Numbered from the stretch's first letter, positions 17,972 to 27,087 are shown. The stretch is DNA of 41,680 nt from Candidatus Gastranaerophilales bacterium (GCA_900769355.1 CAAGGG010000022.1:1-41680); one strand, 5' to 3'. Notes: generated by a model from the letters alone, not told the origin. Numbers and translations: made by a program.

Positions 17972-18819
17972 ATGAAAAAATTCACTGCCCCCCCCCCGAA
18001 AGGACTTTTAAACTAACAAAAGCAGGTTTTTCAGCTCATAGCCTGAAATTTTCCCTTGCAAAAGGTGCTACGTGTGAAGCCCATTGTGACAAATTTCGTC
18101 GAGTTGCGTTTACTTTGGCAGAAGTTTTGATTACCCTTGGAATTATTGGAGTTGTGGCAGCTTTTACGTTGCCCCCTTTAGTTACAAATTACCAGAAAAA
18201 ACAAACTGTAACTCAACTAAAAAAGGTTTATACCACTCTTTCACAAGCTTTTGAACATGCAAAAGCGGATTATGGAGATATTTCAACTTGGGAATTAGAA
18301 AATAGCTTGCAAAGTACAGCAACTGCAAATAGAGAAAAAATCGCAACAGACTTTTCTCAAAAATATCTCACACCTTATTTGTCAAAGACACAAGATATGG
18401 GATTTATCTCTACCACACAATTTGGTTATGATAAAATTTATAATATTGACGGCAGCACAGCATCTTGGCTAGATGATACATCTTCATATATGCTTATGCT
18501 AAGTGACAGGACTCCAATTGGAATAAAAACAGATGCGAAAAATATTGGGACAGCCGAAAATCCAAATCGTATTATTTGGGCAATTTTCATTTGGACAGAT
18601 CTAAATGGGATAAAAGGACCAAATGTTGTTGGACATGATATCTTTTTATTCAAATTAAACTTATCACAAAATGCACAATTTATGCCATATTACTATTCTG
18701 CCACAAGTGCTCTTAGCAATTGTCAGCAAGGTGACATGGAATCTCGTTGTTGCACAGGATTAATAATGCTTGATGGTTGGGAAATTAAAGCACACTACCC
18801 TTGGACATATAAACATTAA
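17972..18819 (+). CDS. Type IV pilin-like prepilin, out of frame at a poly-C tract (phase-variable candidate)
   Basis: ATG 17972 follows an excellent ribosome binding site (AAGGAGG, six bases away). Five codons later comes a run of ten C (17988-17997). As written, the frame closes after 14 residues. With 11 (or 8) C it continues unbroken to 18819 and gives 282 residues: a hydrophilic leader of about 47 residues, then VAFTLAEVLITLGIIGVVAAFTLP, the prepilin peptidase site (Ala at -1, Glu at +5) and hydrophobic N-helix. The C-terminal domain is a pseudopilin-like globule, with Cys in NCQQGDMESRCC. The frame downstream also contains a TTG at 18115, but that would remove the leader and is not credible as a start. 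Surface-exposed role in pili or pseudopili is inferred. Confidence 0.8.
17988..17997. repeat. Poly-C tract (10 C), candidate phase-variation switch
   Basis: Ten C residues in codons 6-9 of the prepilin gene. Gain of one C or loss of two joins the start codon to the 270-codon prepilin frame. Confidence 0.9.
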
Positions 18820-18824
18820 ACTTG

Positions 18825-18947
18825 CTAGTCAACAAGTTCCAAAAGTTCTTTAACAACGGGGCTTTCGAGAGTACAAACCTCGTAGTCGCTTTGCTTTGCT
18901 GCCATAATGACAATTACATCTTCGCATTCATAAATCTTTTCAAACAT
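18825..18947 (-). CDS. 40-residue unknown protein
   Basis: A small minus-strand gene with ATG 18947 behind AGGTAG, stop TAG at 18827-18825. The product starts MFEKIYECEDVIVIMAAK and ends VVKELLELVD. It is acidic, with no hydrophobic segment and two Cys. The codon composition and ribosome binding site look like a real gene. Family unknown. An AACTTG/CAAGTT hairpin spans its stop codon. Confidence 0.55.
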   Translation of the reverse strand: MFEKIYECEDVIVIMAAKQSDYEVCTLESPVVKELLELVD

Positions 18948-19048
18948 AATTCTACCTCGTTATGTTTTTAATGATTGGAATTGAAAAGTCAAATAATTTT
19001 GAGAAATTTATGACATATCACGCTGAGCTCGGTTCTGAGTACATTTAT

Positions 19049-19068
19049 GTCCTGTGCGGACAGCTGGA
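19049..19068. repeat. Dispersed palindromic element, copy 1
   Basis: GTCCTGTGCGGACAGCTGGA can fold through GTCC/GGAC. It recurs with 18 of 20 identities at 41501-41520. Both copies are intergenic and preceded by GTACAT. Confidence 0.5.
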
Positions 19069-19084
19069 TCTGCAATAAATTTCA

Positions 19085-20200
19085 CTAAATCAAATTTTTA
19101 TAATGCTCATTATAAAAATCGCCAAATCTATCTTCCAAAATTGCTTGACGACATTTTTGAGAAAAATCTACCAAAAATTTGATATTATGGATTGAAAGCA
19201 AAGTTGAGGCAGTGCTTTCGCCACATCTCCAAAGATGCCTGATATAAGCTCTTGAATGATTTTTACAAGCATAACAGTCACAACCCTCAACAAGCGGACG
19301 AGGATCGTCTGCGTACTGCTGAGTTTTAATATTTGACTTTCCGCTCCAAGTGAAGAACGAACCATGACGTGCGTTTCTCGTCGGCAAAACACAGTCGAAC
19401 ATATCGACTCCTCGTTTAATCCCATCAAGCAAATCTTCTGGTGTTCCAACCCCCATAAGATATCTCGGCTTATTATTCGGAAGCAAAGGTGCTGTGAATT
19501 CGACAAAATGATTCATTATATCTTTTGTTTCGCCCACACTTAAACCACCGATTGCATAGCCAACAGCGTCGTAAGATGAGATTACAGAAGCACTTTCACG
19601 TCTTAAATCATCATAAAAAGCACCCTGAACAATCGGGAACAATGCCTGTCGAGGATTTGTTTTGGCTTTAAAACACCTTTCAAGCCATCTATGAGTACGT
19701 TCCATAGCTTTTTTTGCAGTATCATAATCACAAGGGAACGGTGCACATTGATCAAACGCCATAATAATATCAGCACCGATGTCTTGTTGAATTTCCATAG
19801 AAACTTCAGGATTTATAAAATGTTTCTGCCCATTTTTAGGATCACGAAATTCAACGCCGTCCTCTCCGATTTTATTCAAATGAGAAAGTGAAAACACCTG
19901 AAACCCACCTGAATCCGTTAACACAGGCTTGTGCCAATTCATCCAATTGTGAATTCCGCCAAAACGTTTTATCCTTTTGGAATCCGCTCTCAAATAAAGG
20001 TGATACGAATTTGATAGCATAATTTGAGCTCCTGTGTCGACAATTTGATCTGTCGTAAGCGTTTTTACGGCAGAATTTGTTCCGACAGGCATAAAAATCG
20101 GAGTCAAAATCGAACCATGGGGAGTGTTTAAAATCCCTGCTCTTGCACCTGTTTGCTTGCATTCATGCACTAATTCATAGCTAAAAAATTCGTTTCCCAT
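19085..20200 (-). CDS. tgt: tRNA-guanine (queuine) transglycosylase
   Basis: A 371-residue TIM-barrel enzyme that exchanges guanine 34 for preQ1 in GUN-anticodon tRNAs, a step of queuosine synthesis. Seen: MLSNSYHLYLR, LTDSGGFQVFSL (catalytic Asp region), MAFDQCAPFP, IGGLSVGE, RYLMGVGTPEDL, FDCVLPTRNARHG (nucleophile Asp and tRNA contacts) and the zinc site CDCYACKNHSRAYIRHL. Length is normal for the family. It is the last gene of a minus-strand group with ndk 38 bp upstream. Confidence 0.96.
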   Translation of the reverse strand: MGNEFFSYELVHECKQTGARAGILNTPHGSILTPIFMPVGTNSAVKTLTTDQIVDTGAQIMLSNSYHLYLRADSKRIKRFGGIHNWMNWHKPVLTDSGGFQVFSLSHLNKIGEDGVEFRDPKNGQKHFINPEVSMEIQQDIGADIIMAFDQCAPFPCDYDTAKKAMERTHRWLERCFKAKTNPRQALFPIVQGAFYDDLRRESASVISSYDAVGYAIGGLSVGETKDIMNHFVEFTAPLLPNNKPRYLMGVGTPEDLLDGIKRGVDMFDCVLPTRNARHGSFFTWSGKSNIKTQQYADDPRPLVEGCDCYACKNHSRAYIRHLWRCGESTASTLLSIHNIKFLVDFSQKCRQAILEDRFGDFYNEHYKNLI

Positions 20201-20238
20201 TATTTTTCCTTATATAAAGCTTAAACTGGCTAAAACGA

Positions 20239-20709
20239 CTAGCCGGCAACACTTTCAGTAATAAGTTCCATCATATTTTTGTAGTTAGCACATAATTCTT
20301 CCGGCTTGAAGTAGATATTGATTTCTCTTTCAGCACTTTCTAAGCTGTCTGAACCATGGACTGTATTATACGCCTTCAATTGAGCGTAATCAGCTCTGAT
20401 TGAACCAACATCAGCTTCGCAAGGATCAGTTGCTCCCAATACGTGACGAATTCCCTGAACAGCTTGATAACCTTGGAATACCATTGCTACAATCGGTCCG
20501 CTTGTAATATATTTTACCAAGTCAGGATAAAAAGGTTTTCCAACGTGTTCTGCATAATGTTTTGCAGCGATTTCTTCAGTTACTTGAAGCATCTTCATAC
20601 CGATTAGTTTGTAACCTTTCTTTTCAAAACGGCTGATAATTTCACCGACAAAACCTCTTTTTACTCCGTCAGGCTTGATTGCAACAAATGTTCTTTCTTC
20701 TTTGTACAT
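20239..20709 (-). CDS. ndk: Nucleoside diphosphate kinase
   Basis: A 156-residue NDP kinase that passes the gamma-phosphate from ATP to other nucleoside diphosphates through a phospho-His. It starts ERTFVAIKPDGVKRG, and has LGATDPCEADVGSIRADY and the active-site NTVHGSDS. About 15 residues longer than the minimal bacterial enzyme because of a C-terminal tail. The ribosome binding site GGAGGAATT precedes ATG 20709. Located between tgt and the MATE gene. Confidence 0.96.
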   Translation of the reverse strand: MYKEERTFVAIKPDGVKRGFVGEIISRFEKKGYKLIGMKMLQVTEEIAAKHYAEHVGKPFYPDLVKYITSGPIVAMVFQGYQAVQGIRHVLGATDPCEADVGSIRADYAQLKAYNTVHGSDSLESAEREINIYFKPEELCANYKNMMELITESVAG

Positions 20710-20754
20710 AATTCCTCCAATTCGTACGTATATAGTAGCATAAATATAATATTT

Positions 20755-22065
20755 TTAACAATTTTCAAGCTTTTTGATATTTTTGAAAAGCATTGTTGAC
20801 ATAATAGCACAAAGCAATATTGCTGCCGAAGCTAATCCATACCAAAAACCTCGAATATTCAAATTGTATTTAAACGCCAAGGTATATCCGAGTGGGATTG
20901 ATACAAGCCAATATGCTATAAAGTTTGCAACAAGTACAACTCCTGTTTTTTTCATGCCCTTGAAAATACCTGATAGTGCAACTTGCAAACCGTCGAAAAC
21001 TTGAAACACCGCAAGTACATACAAAATCGGAACCGAAATTTTAACAAGCGTGCTGTCAGATGTAAACAACCCGACAAGAAAATGTGGGAATGTTGCAAAT
21101 ACGCAAGCACTGCACATCATAAACCCGACACAAATAACTGTACCGACAAACGAATAACGTTTTAAATCCTTGACATTCCCTGCACCGTTGGCAAATCCAA
21201 CCTTAACGGCAATCGCATTAGACACCGCAAACGGAACCATAAATGAGATTGTTGTCAAGGTACAAACAAGGTTTTGAGCCGCTGCATAAACGCCTGAAAC
21301 TCTTCCCATAATTATTGCGATACTGTTGAAAGCAATAAATTCTACCAGAATTGCACAAGATATAGGAATTCCGATTTTTATCAAATTTTTATAGTATCCA
21401 AAGTCTTTGTAGTCGTTGAAATTCATCATTCTGAAACAATAAATCAACAACGCAAAGCCCATAAAATATCTTACAATAAAACTTGCAACCGCAAGCCCCA
21501 AGGCACCCAGTGAAGGAATTATCCCCCAACCAAATACCAAAAGAACATTAACCGCAATATTTAAAAACACTGCAATTGCCGTAACTAAATTCGGAAACAT
21601 TACTACTTCAAAAGCCTGTAAAAATTCCTTCAAAGCAGCGTGTAAATATGCACCAAATGTCGCAAATGCAGTCACGAACATATATTGCTTAATCATAGGT
21701 ACAAGTTTTGGATCAAACTTCAAATAATCAATTACCGGAATAAACGCCAAAACCGCAAACATTACAATTACTGCTAAAAACATTGCAAACCTAATCGTCG
21801 GATAAAAATATTTTTTAGCAGATTTTTTCTCACCTCTAAAATTTGAAAGAAGAGGCGAAACACTCGAAATCAAACCAATACCAAATGTTTGAATACAGTT
21901 TGTAATCGCTGTTGCAATACTGATTGCAGCAAGCGTATCTGTCGAATGACGTCCAGCTATCAATACATCTCCTGCTCCAATTAGGATAAACCCAAGGTTC
22001 CCTAATATAATCGGAAGGGCAATGGTTAAAAGTTCTTTTGCATAATATCTAAATTGTGTACTCAT
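20755..22065 (-). CDS. MATE-family multidrug/Na+ antiporter
   Basis: A 436-residue integral membrane protein with about 12 hydrophobic segments in two halves. The N-terminus LLTIALPIILGNLGFILIG and the internal repeat near LIKIGIPISCAILVEF are MATE hallmarks. It exports cationic drugs or metabolites by Na+ or H+ exchange. I start at ATG 22065 because TTGCTA-16 bp-TACAAT ends eight bases upstream; the frame extends to a TTG at 22089 that overlaps the promoter. Substrate unknown. Confidence 0.9.
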   Translation of the reverse strand: MSTQFRYYAKELLTIALPIILGNLGFILIGAGDVLIAGRHSTDTLAAISIATAITNCIQTFGIGLISSVSPLLSNFRGEKKSAKKYFYPTIRFAMFLAVIVMFAVLAFIPVIDYLKFDPKLVPMIKQYMFVTAFATFGAYLHAALKEFLQAFEVVMFPNLVTAIAVFLNIAVNVLLVFGWGIIPSLGALGLAVASFIVRYFMGFALLIYCFRMMNFNDYKDFGYYKNLIKIGIPISCAILVEFIAFNSIAIIMGRVSGVYAAAQNLVCTLTTISFMVPFAVSNAIAVKVGFANGAGNVKDLKRYSFVGTVICVGFMMCSACVFATFPHFLVGLFTSDSTLVKISVPILYVLAVFQVFDGLQVALSGIFKGMKKTGVVLVANFIAYWLVSIPLGYTLAFKYNLNIRGFWYGLASAAILLCAIMSTMLFKNIKKLENC

Positions 22066-22073
22066 ACGGAAAA

Positions 22074-22101
22074 ATTGTACCACAAACAAATTTTATAGCA
22101 A
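22074..22101 (-). promoter_or_regulatory. Promoter of the MATE gene, leaderless arrangement
   Basis: Minus strand TTGCTA (22101-22096), 16-bp spacer, TACAAT (22079-22074), then eight bases to ATG 22065. The -35 box is identical to those of the kinase at 412 and tRNA-Ser. Confidence 0.6.
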
Positions 22102-22126
22102 AGGACGATTGCCAAATGTGACAAAA

Positions 22127-22975
22127 TCAAAAACTTTGCAGCATTTGAGCAAAAGTTTTTCCGCCATTTTCAATTGCAGAACTCTCTGACCTAAGTTTAG
22201 TCATTCCATCTTGCCTATTGCCAATAATACTAAATGTGAATAAATCATATCCCCACTTATTAGGTCCTTTATGACCGTTTACATCGACTACAAAAACAGG
22301 TGGAGCAGACATACTTGAATAACGCACATAAACCGTACCATCTACAGCGATAAATACAGGATAACGATTTTTTATATTAGTGTCACTAAATACAGAGTTC
22401 GGATCTTGTACTGAGTCTGGGTTTTGCTCAGACTTTACTTTATCAACTCCTCGATAAGCATCTGTCAAACAGCCATTCTTCAAAGCCTCTTTTTCACAGA
22501 ATTTTACGACTTTCATTGTTTTTATCAAATCTTCTGTAAATTTTCGACAATCTGACATATTACCGTTATAGTCAGACGGCATAGGCGAACCATCTTTTAA
22601 AGACCAATGATTACAACTCCCGAATTCATTCCAACCATCACATTTTTCACCGTTTCCTGCTGCTTTGTAAGGATTTTCTTCCCAGTAATAACAGGCCATC
22701 GGAGCCCCATTTTGAACTTGAACAAGTTTCATCGCGTTATAAAAAGTTGAATAAGCTTTTTTGAACTGATTTTTCAAAATCATACTTTGTGCTTTGTTGA
22801 TGACTATAGGAAGAGTTAGAGTTGCAACGACGCCGATGATGCCGAGGGTAATGAGGACTTCAGCCAAGGTGAAGGCAGCTTTTTTAGCAGCTAAGCGACT
22901 AGAAGGCGGTGCTACGCACGTAGTCCTCTGTAACAACATTGGTTTTAACAACTCCAACAACTTCTCAAATTTCAT
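22127..22975 (-). CDS. Type IV pilin-like prepilin / type II secretion pseudopilin
   Basis: A 282-residue intact prepilin, started at ATG 22975 behind AAGGAG seven bases upstream. A long hydrophilic leader of about 32 residues (including TTCVAPPSSRLAAKKA) precedes AFTLAEVLITLGIIGVVATLTLP. The cleavage site again has Ala at -1 and Glu at +5. The globular part carries six or more Cys (for example CDGWNEFGSCNHW, CRKF, CEKEALKNGC), so disulfides are likely, and shows VFVAVDGT/FVVDVNGHKGPNKWGYD-like blocks, shared with the prepilin at 17972 (IKGPNVVGHDIF). Unlike the other two prepilins here it has no homopolymer tract. Confidence 0.9.
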   Translation of the reverse strand: MKFEKLLELLKPMLLQRTTCVAPPSSRLAAKKAAFTLAEVLITLGIIGVVATLTLPIVINKAQSMILKNQFKKAYSTFYNAMKLVQVQNGAPMACYYWEENPYKAAGNGEKCDGWNEFGSCNHWSLKDGSPMPSDYNGNMSDCRKFTEDLIKTMKVVKFCEKEALKNGCLTDAYRGVDKVKSEQNPDSVQDPNSVFSDTNIKNRYPVFIAVDGTVYVRYSSMSAPPVFVVDVNGHKGPNKWGYDLFTFSIIGNRQDGMTKLRSESSAIENGGKTFAQMLQSF

Positions 22976-23077
22976 CAAAAATCTCCTTATCGATATTGTC
23001 AGGCGCGCCTAATCTACTTCTTTATTCTTTTATATTCATTTTAACATATTTCTAGCAATTTTTCAACTTTATGGTTT

Positions 23078-24406
23078 TTAATGAACAAATAATTCTCTAA
23101 AAATTTTCAACGATTTCATAAAAAATTCAAACTTTCCCATATTATGAGAAGCTTCTTTGATATTTTTCACATAAGCCTCTGCATAATAAGACAAAAATGT
23201 CCAATATGAACCAGCTTTATAAATATTATAAAGTTCAACAGGAATTTGAAAATACCCAAAATTTTCATACGGAACACTTTGAATATTTTGCTGAATTTGA
23301 GTAAACAACTTTCTGTTTACAAAATTTTTAAGCGTATCAACAATTAAAATCTGCGTCAACGGCTCTTCTTTCAATTCATAATCTGACACCGGCACAACAA
23401 AATCCTGATCAAACTTGTCGACCGTTGGGATATAAGCCATAATCATTGCATAAGCAAGCGAAAACGCCGGATACGAAGTCAAATTATTTTTCATCTTAAA
23501 CGTATAAGCAGGAATTCCCAAAACTTGTGGAACAGTCAACAACGAAGTAGAAAATGCACTAACAACAGCCCTTGGCTTAATTTTAAGCGCGATTGCTTCA
23601 ACCGGCTCTGCAGATTTCAAAATTTTAAATTTACTGGAATTAAACTTCGTTCTAAATTTATTATAAAACCAATCAGGTGTTTTCGGGTGCTCTTTAAAAT
23701 ATACCGTAAACCCTTTAGCCAAAAGTTCTCTAATAACATTTGAATACTCTTCAAATTCATCGTTTGCAGAAATCAGATTTTTGTTCAACGAAAGGTTATG
23801 CGCACAAAAAATTACAGAATTTTCGTTTTCTTCAATATCAATATCTTTCGCAAGAATTTCAAATTTCTCCTTAATTTTATTTTTATCAACTGCTATATTC
23901 AAAATTTTTGGATTTTGCTCAATTATCAACGGTTTAATCACATCAAAATAATTTAAAGAATAAACAGCCTTAGTCCTTTGAAGGATATTCCCTTCCAATT
24001 TTTGTGGGAAATAAGACGCTGTACCATTTTCCAAAGCAAAAACACTTGCCTTTTTATAATGATTAATAAGAGTTCTTGCCTGAAAATAGAAAAGCGTATA
24101 AAAAATATTATCAAAACCAGTTACATTTATATCTTTTTCAAATTTTTCAAAGTAAAAATTTTTCGCATTTTTCAACGTAATAGTCTTATTCAACCCCATT
24201 CCGTCAGAATAGTCATTAAAGCAAAGAATTTTGGAAAAACACCCCAACTTTTTAGCATTTGCAACCATACTTTCAATAAATTTTGTGTCAATATGGTTTG
24301 TGACAACAAGTAAAACATTATCATCATCAGAAAACTTTTCATCAATTATAGTAGACGAAATCAACATTGAAAGAATATTTGAGCATATAAATAGATTGTT
24401 TTTCAT
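23078..24406 (-). CDS. Sialyltransferase-like GT-B glycosyltransferase (polysialyltransferase / GT52-like)
   Basis: A 442-residue soluble protein. Three bacterial sialyltransferase-like motifs occur in the right order: an acidic-x-G site in FALENGTASYF (about residue 128), the His-Pro motif in YFKEHPKTP (His240-Pro241, CMP binding), and a Ser/Thr motif in SAFSTSLL (about residue 280). This order matches the alpha-2,8-polysialyltransferase / lipooligosaccharide sialyltransferase families. The first motif is ENG rather than the usual (D/E)(D/E)G. It may transfer sialic acid or a related nonulosonate to a surface glycan. No capsule, neuA or neuB gene is in the window, so the donor is unknown. 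AAAAGGA precedes ATG 24406. Confidence 0.6.
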   Translation of the reverse strand: MKNNLFICSNILSMLISSTIIDEKFSDDDNVLLVVTNHIDTKFIESMVANAKKLGCFSKILCFNDYSDGMGLNKTITLKNAKNFYFEKFEKDINVTGFDNIFYTLFYFQARTLINHYKKASVFALENGTASYFPQKLEGNILQRTKAVYSLNYFDVIKPLIIEQNPKILNIAVDKNKIKEKFEILAKDIDIEENENSVIFCAHNLSLNKNLISANDEFEEYSNVIRELLAKGFTVYFKEHPKTPDWFYNKFRTKFNSSKFKILKSAEPVEAIALKIKPRAVVSAFSTSLLTVPQVLGIPAYTFKMKNNLTSYPAFSLAYAMIMAYIPTVDKFDQDFVVPVSDYELKEEPLTQILIVDTLKNFVNRKLFTQIQQNIQSVPYENFGYFQIPVELYNIYKAGSYWTFLSYYAEAYVKNIKEASHNMGKFEFFMKSLKIFRELFVH

Positions 24407-24442
24407 TTAATTCCTTTTTATCAAAATTATACTTTCCTTGAT

Positions 24443-24510
24443 GTTGGACTGGAAAGCCCAACCTATTTTGTCGGCATAGCAATGCCGACCTACTACTCTA
24501 CCCCTAGGGG
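24443..24510. repeat. Cluster of three palindromes (REP-like)
   Basis: Three consecutive inverted repeats fill the gap between the glycosyltransferase and the sigma gene: GTTGG/CCAAC (24443-24447, 24458-24462), GTCGGCAT/ATGCCGAC with a 4-base loop (24470-24477, 24482-24489), and the perfect palindrome CCCCTAGGGG (24501-24510). The arrangement resembles an intergenic REP-type element and could also end transcription of the sigma gene. Confidence 0.5.
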
Positions 24511-24538
24511 CGATGGGAAAGACTCCGTACTCATAAGT

Positions 24539-25195
24539 TTAATACCCATATTGCTCGTGTTCATTCAAATACTGCTTAACCGTATTCAATGACGATTGAA
24601 CAATTCTCGTAACCCTTGACGGAGAAAGCCCGATTTGACGAGCAATATCTTTCACCTGCATATTTCTATAAAAACGATATTCTACAACAGTTCTTTCTTT
24701 AGCAGGCAATTTCGCAATTGCAGCTCTAATCATACGACCCATTTCAGTAATTTCAGCACTTTCATCAGGTTGCGCATGCGGATCTTTCAAAAAGTCAAAC
24801 GGAGAATCGTTATCACTTGCAGCCGCAGCCAAGCCGTCAATGGAAAGGATTGTTTCGTAAACAGCTTCACGGACTTTAGCTTTTTGCATATCCATGCCTT
24901 CAACTGCTTCTTCCGGCTCAACCTCATCGTCTGATTTGTGTTTCAAAGAATACCATTTATAACGAATTCTCAACTCGTTTCTGATAGCCCATCTTACAGC
25001 GGTCGCAATATATGCAGCATTATATCTTTCCAATTGTTCAGGAGTTTTATTCTTTATTAAAACTTGAATAGCCAAAATCCCGATAGAAACTAATTCCTCA
25101 TAATCTACCATGTGCTGAGGGATACGTCTGTGCTCGACTTTGGCAACTTTTTGAACTATGTCTATATATTCTTGTAATTTATTTTTATTCTGCAT
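24539..25195 (-). CDS. Sigma-70 family RNA polymerase sigma factor, FliA-like
   Basis: A 218-residue sigma factor. Region 2 covers about residues 15-85 (VDYEELVSIGILAIQVL; ERYNAAYIATAVRWAIRNELR). Region 4 covers about 160-210 (AKLPAKERTVVEYRFYRNMQVKDIARQIGLS, helix-turn-helix with SPSRVTRIVQSSL). It lacks region 1.1, as in FliA and general-stress sigma factors. It follows flhB by about 30 bp, so a flagellar or flagellar-export role is plausible but not proven. TATAAT (25208-25203) ends seven bases before ATG 25195, which favours that start over ATG 25201. Confidence 0.82.
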   Translation of the reverse strand: MQNKNKLQEYIDIVQKVAKVEHRRIPQHMVDYEELVSIGILAIQVLIKNKTPEQLERYNAAYIATAVRWAIRNELRIRYKWYSLKHKSDDEVEPEEAVEGMDMQKAKVREAVYETILSIDGLAAAASDNDSPFDFLKDPHAQPDESAEITEMGRMIRAAIAKLPAKERTVVEYRFYRNMQVKDIARQIGLSPSRVTRIVQSSLNTVKQYLNEHEQYGY

Positions 25196-25228
25196 AACCA
25201 TGATTATAGGAACATTCTAACACAGATT

Positions 25229-26305
25229 TTACTTAATTGTTCCATTATTTGATGTATTTTTTAACTTATATACAAAAAGTAGAATTTCCGCAATAGCCTT
25301 GTACAATTCAGGTGGAATTTGCTGATTCAAGTCCACCATCTTGAAAAGCGCACGTGCAACAGGCGCATTTTCTATTACCGGAATTCCATGTTCTCTTGCA
25401 ATTTTTATAATCTTTTTCGCAATAAGCTCAGTTCCCTTTGCAATAAGCATTGGTGACGCCATCTCTTCTGCTTTGTATTTTAATGCACAAGCAATGTGAG
25501 TCGGGTTCGTTACAACGAAATCCGCATCTGGAACAGCGTCCATCATACCCTGTTGCAACATTTGCATACGACGTTGACGAAGTGCTGCCTTAACATTCGG
25601 ATCTCCTTCTGTGTTTTTATACTCATCTTTAATTTCTTTAAAAGACATTTTTTGATCTTTTAAAAACTTCCATTTAGTAACACCATAATCGGCTGCCGCA
25701 ATTACCAAAAAGGCAATACATGCCTTGAAAATAAAGTCTGTAATAAGTTTTCCAAACTCTATCATTACGGCAAAATTGTTGTCAATTGCAGCCAGCATCA
25801 AAATGTTTTCAATATGCTGCATATAAACGCTCCAACCGATATACCCCAAAAGGATTACTTTCAAAATATTTTTAAACAATTCAAATAGAGTTTTTATTGA
25901 CATAATATTTTTGAAATACTTTGTAGGGTTTAATTTATCCAATTTCGGCATCAAAGGTGCCGTTGCGACAAGAGGTCCCACCTGAATAAAATCCGCCATT
26001 ATAGCAATAAACCACGCCACAAAAAGCACAGGTCCGATAATTAAAGCGGCACACTTAATCGTAATTGTCAAAATATACGTCATTCCCACCTGATCAATAT
26101 GGGCATTCGGAATTTGCTCATACAATAACGTATAAAGCTGAACAATCTGATCCCAAATAAACGGTGCCAAACCAAAGATTACTGAGAACAAAATGAGCAG
26201 TGATATAGCGGTTGAAAAATCCTTAGATTTTACAACCTGTCCTTCTTTTCTTGCCTGTTCAAGTTTCCTTGGCGTGGCGTCAAACTGTTTATCTTCATCA
26301 CCCAT
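25229..26305 (-). CDS. flhB: Flagellar/type III export apparatus protein FlhB
   Basis: A 358-residue export-gate protein that switches substrate specificity. The N-terminus DEDKQFDATPRKLEQARKEG is the FlhB signature, four membrane segments follow (about residues 30-210), and the cytoplasmic domain has the autocleavage motif NPTH (Asn267-Pro268-Thr269-His270) in DFVVTNPTHIACALKY. The switch is therefore expected to work. No other flagellar gene is in the window except the nearby sigma factor, so the rest of the apparatus lies elsewhere, or the gene is a remnant. AAGGA precedes ATG 26305. Confidence 0.93.
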   Translation of the reverse strand: MGDEDKQFDATPRKLEQARKEGQVVKSKDFSTAISLLILFSVIFGLAPFIWDQIVQLYTLLYEQIPNAHIDQVGMTYILTITIKCAALIIGPVLFVAWFIAIMADFIQVGPLVATAPLMPKLDKLNPTKYFKNIMSIKTLFELFKNILKVILLGYIGWSVYMQHIENILMLAAIDNNFAVMIEFGKLITDFIFKACIAFLVIAAADYGVTKWKFLKDQKMSFKEIKDEYKNTEGDPNVKAALRQRRMQMLQQGMMDAVPDADFVVTNPTHIACALKYKAEEMASPMLIAKGTELIAKKIIKIAREHGIPVIENAPVARALFKMVDLNQQIPPELYKAIAEILLFVYKLKNTSNNGTIK

Positions 26306-26382
26306 AAGTTATTCCTTAATGAATATTATATCATGGTCAAGAAGTTATTTTGAAAAGATTTTAAAACATGCTTAAATTCGCT

Positions 26383-27081
26383 TTACACACTAGCTCCGCC
26401 ATCTTGCATTTTTTCAAGGACTTTTTTAGCTCCTTCTCTTTGTTTGGCAAGATCAAGTGCAAAACTTGTTGCCTCTTGATCCCTTGCAATCGCTTCTTTC
26501 AAACCCGTCATTTCATCAAGAGTTAAGTTGGAAAGAATTGCACCGTCTGAGTTTAAATATATTTTAAAAATCTTTTGTGACATGAAATCAAACCCGGGAA
26601 GCTTCATTTGTAAAGCGTACCATTTGTAGAACTGATGAGCCATATAATAAGGATCTATCTGACCATTTCGCATCACAAACACAGGCTTTGATTTAAGCGA
26701 GAAGCCGGAATTTGTGATTATATTGATGTATAACGCTTCTACCCCTTCCAAAGGAGTGATTAAACCTTCTTCTTCTTTTATCACAGCTAATATTTTATCA
26801 GCATTGTCAAGACGAACTATTTTCGTCCCCTTAGTTTCAATGTACGCCAAAAGTTTTGAAATATCATTATTGCAGCTTGTCACAATATCTGAAACATTCT
26901 TTAAAACCAAATCTTTGTTTTTCTCGGTTTCAGAATTCAAAGTTACTGTAACCCCTTTTGACAAAACTGTTTTGGACGTAGAATTCTCGCTCTTTGTTTT
27001 CAAATGTCTGCTAAGACGTCTCGTTAAAGCCTTCTCTTGTTTTTCCAAAAAGAAATAAATAATTTTCTGTAAAATATTCAT
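26383..27081 (-). CDS. Unknown 232-residue protein upstream of flhB
   Basis: A soluble protein with an N-terminal amphipathic, Lys-rich helix (KIIYFFLEKQEKALTRRLSR) and a mixed alpha/beta middle (IVRLDNADKILAVI; SKPVFVMRNGQIDP). I recognise no family. It precedes flhB by 77 bp on the same strand, so a link to the export apparatus is possible by position only. A promoter TTGCAA-17 bp-TATACT ends six bases before ATG 27081. The 27117-27253 gap behind it shows nothing notable. Confidence 0.6.
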   Translation of the reverse strand: MNILQKIIYFFLEKQEKALTRRLSRHLKTKSENSTSKTVLSKGVTVTLNSETEKNKDLVLKNVSDIVTSCNNDISKLLAYIETKGTKIVRLDNADKILAVIKEEEGLITPLEGVEALYINIITNSGFSLKSKPVFVMRNGQIDPYYMAHQFYKWYALQMKLPGFDFMSQKIFKIYLNSDGAILSNLTLDEMTGLKEAIARDQEATSFALDLAKQREGAKKVLEKMQDGGASV

Positions 27082-27087
27082 AAAAAC

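Noticed and set aside
18115..18819. Prepilin started at TTG 18115
   Set aside because: It would begin inside the prepilin cleavage site and lose the leader. The frame is open upstream to the poly-C tract, and ATG 17972 has a perfect ribosome binding site.
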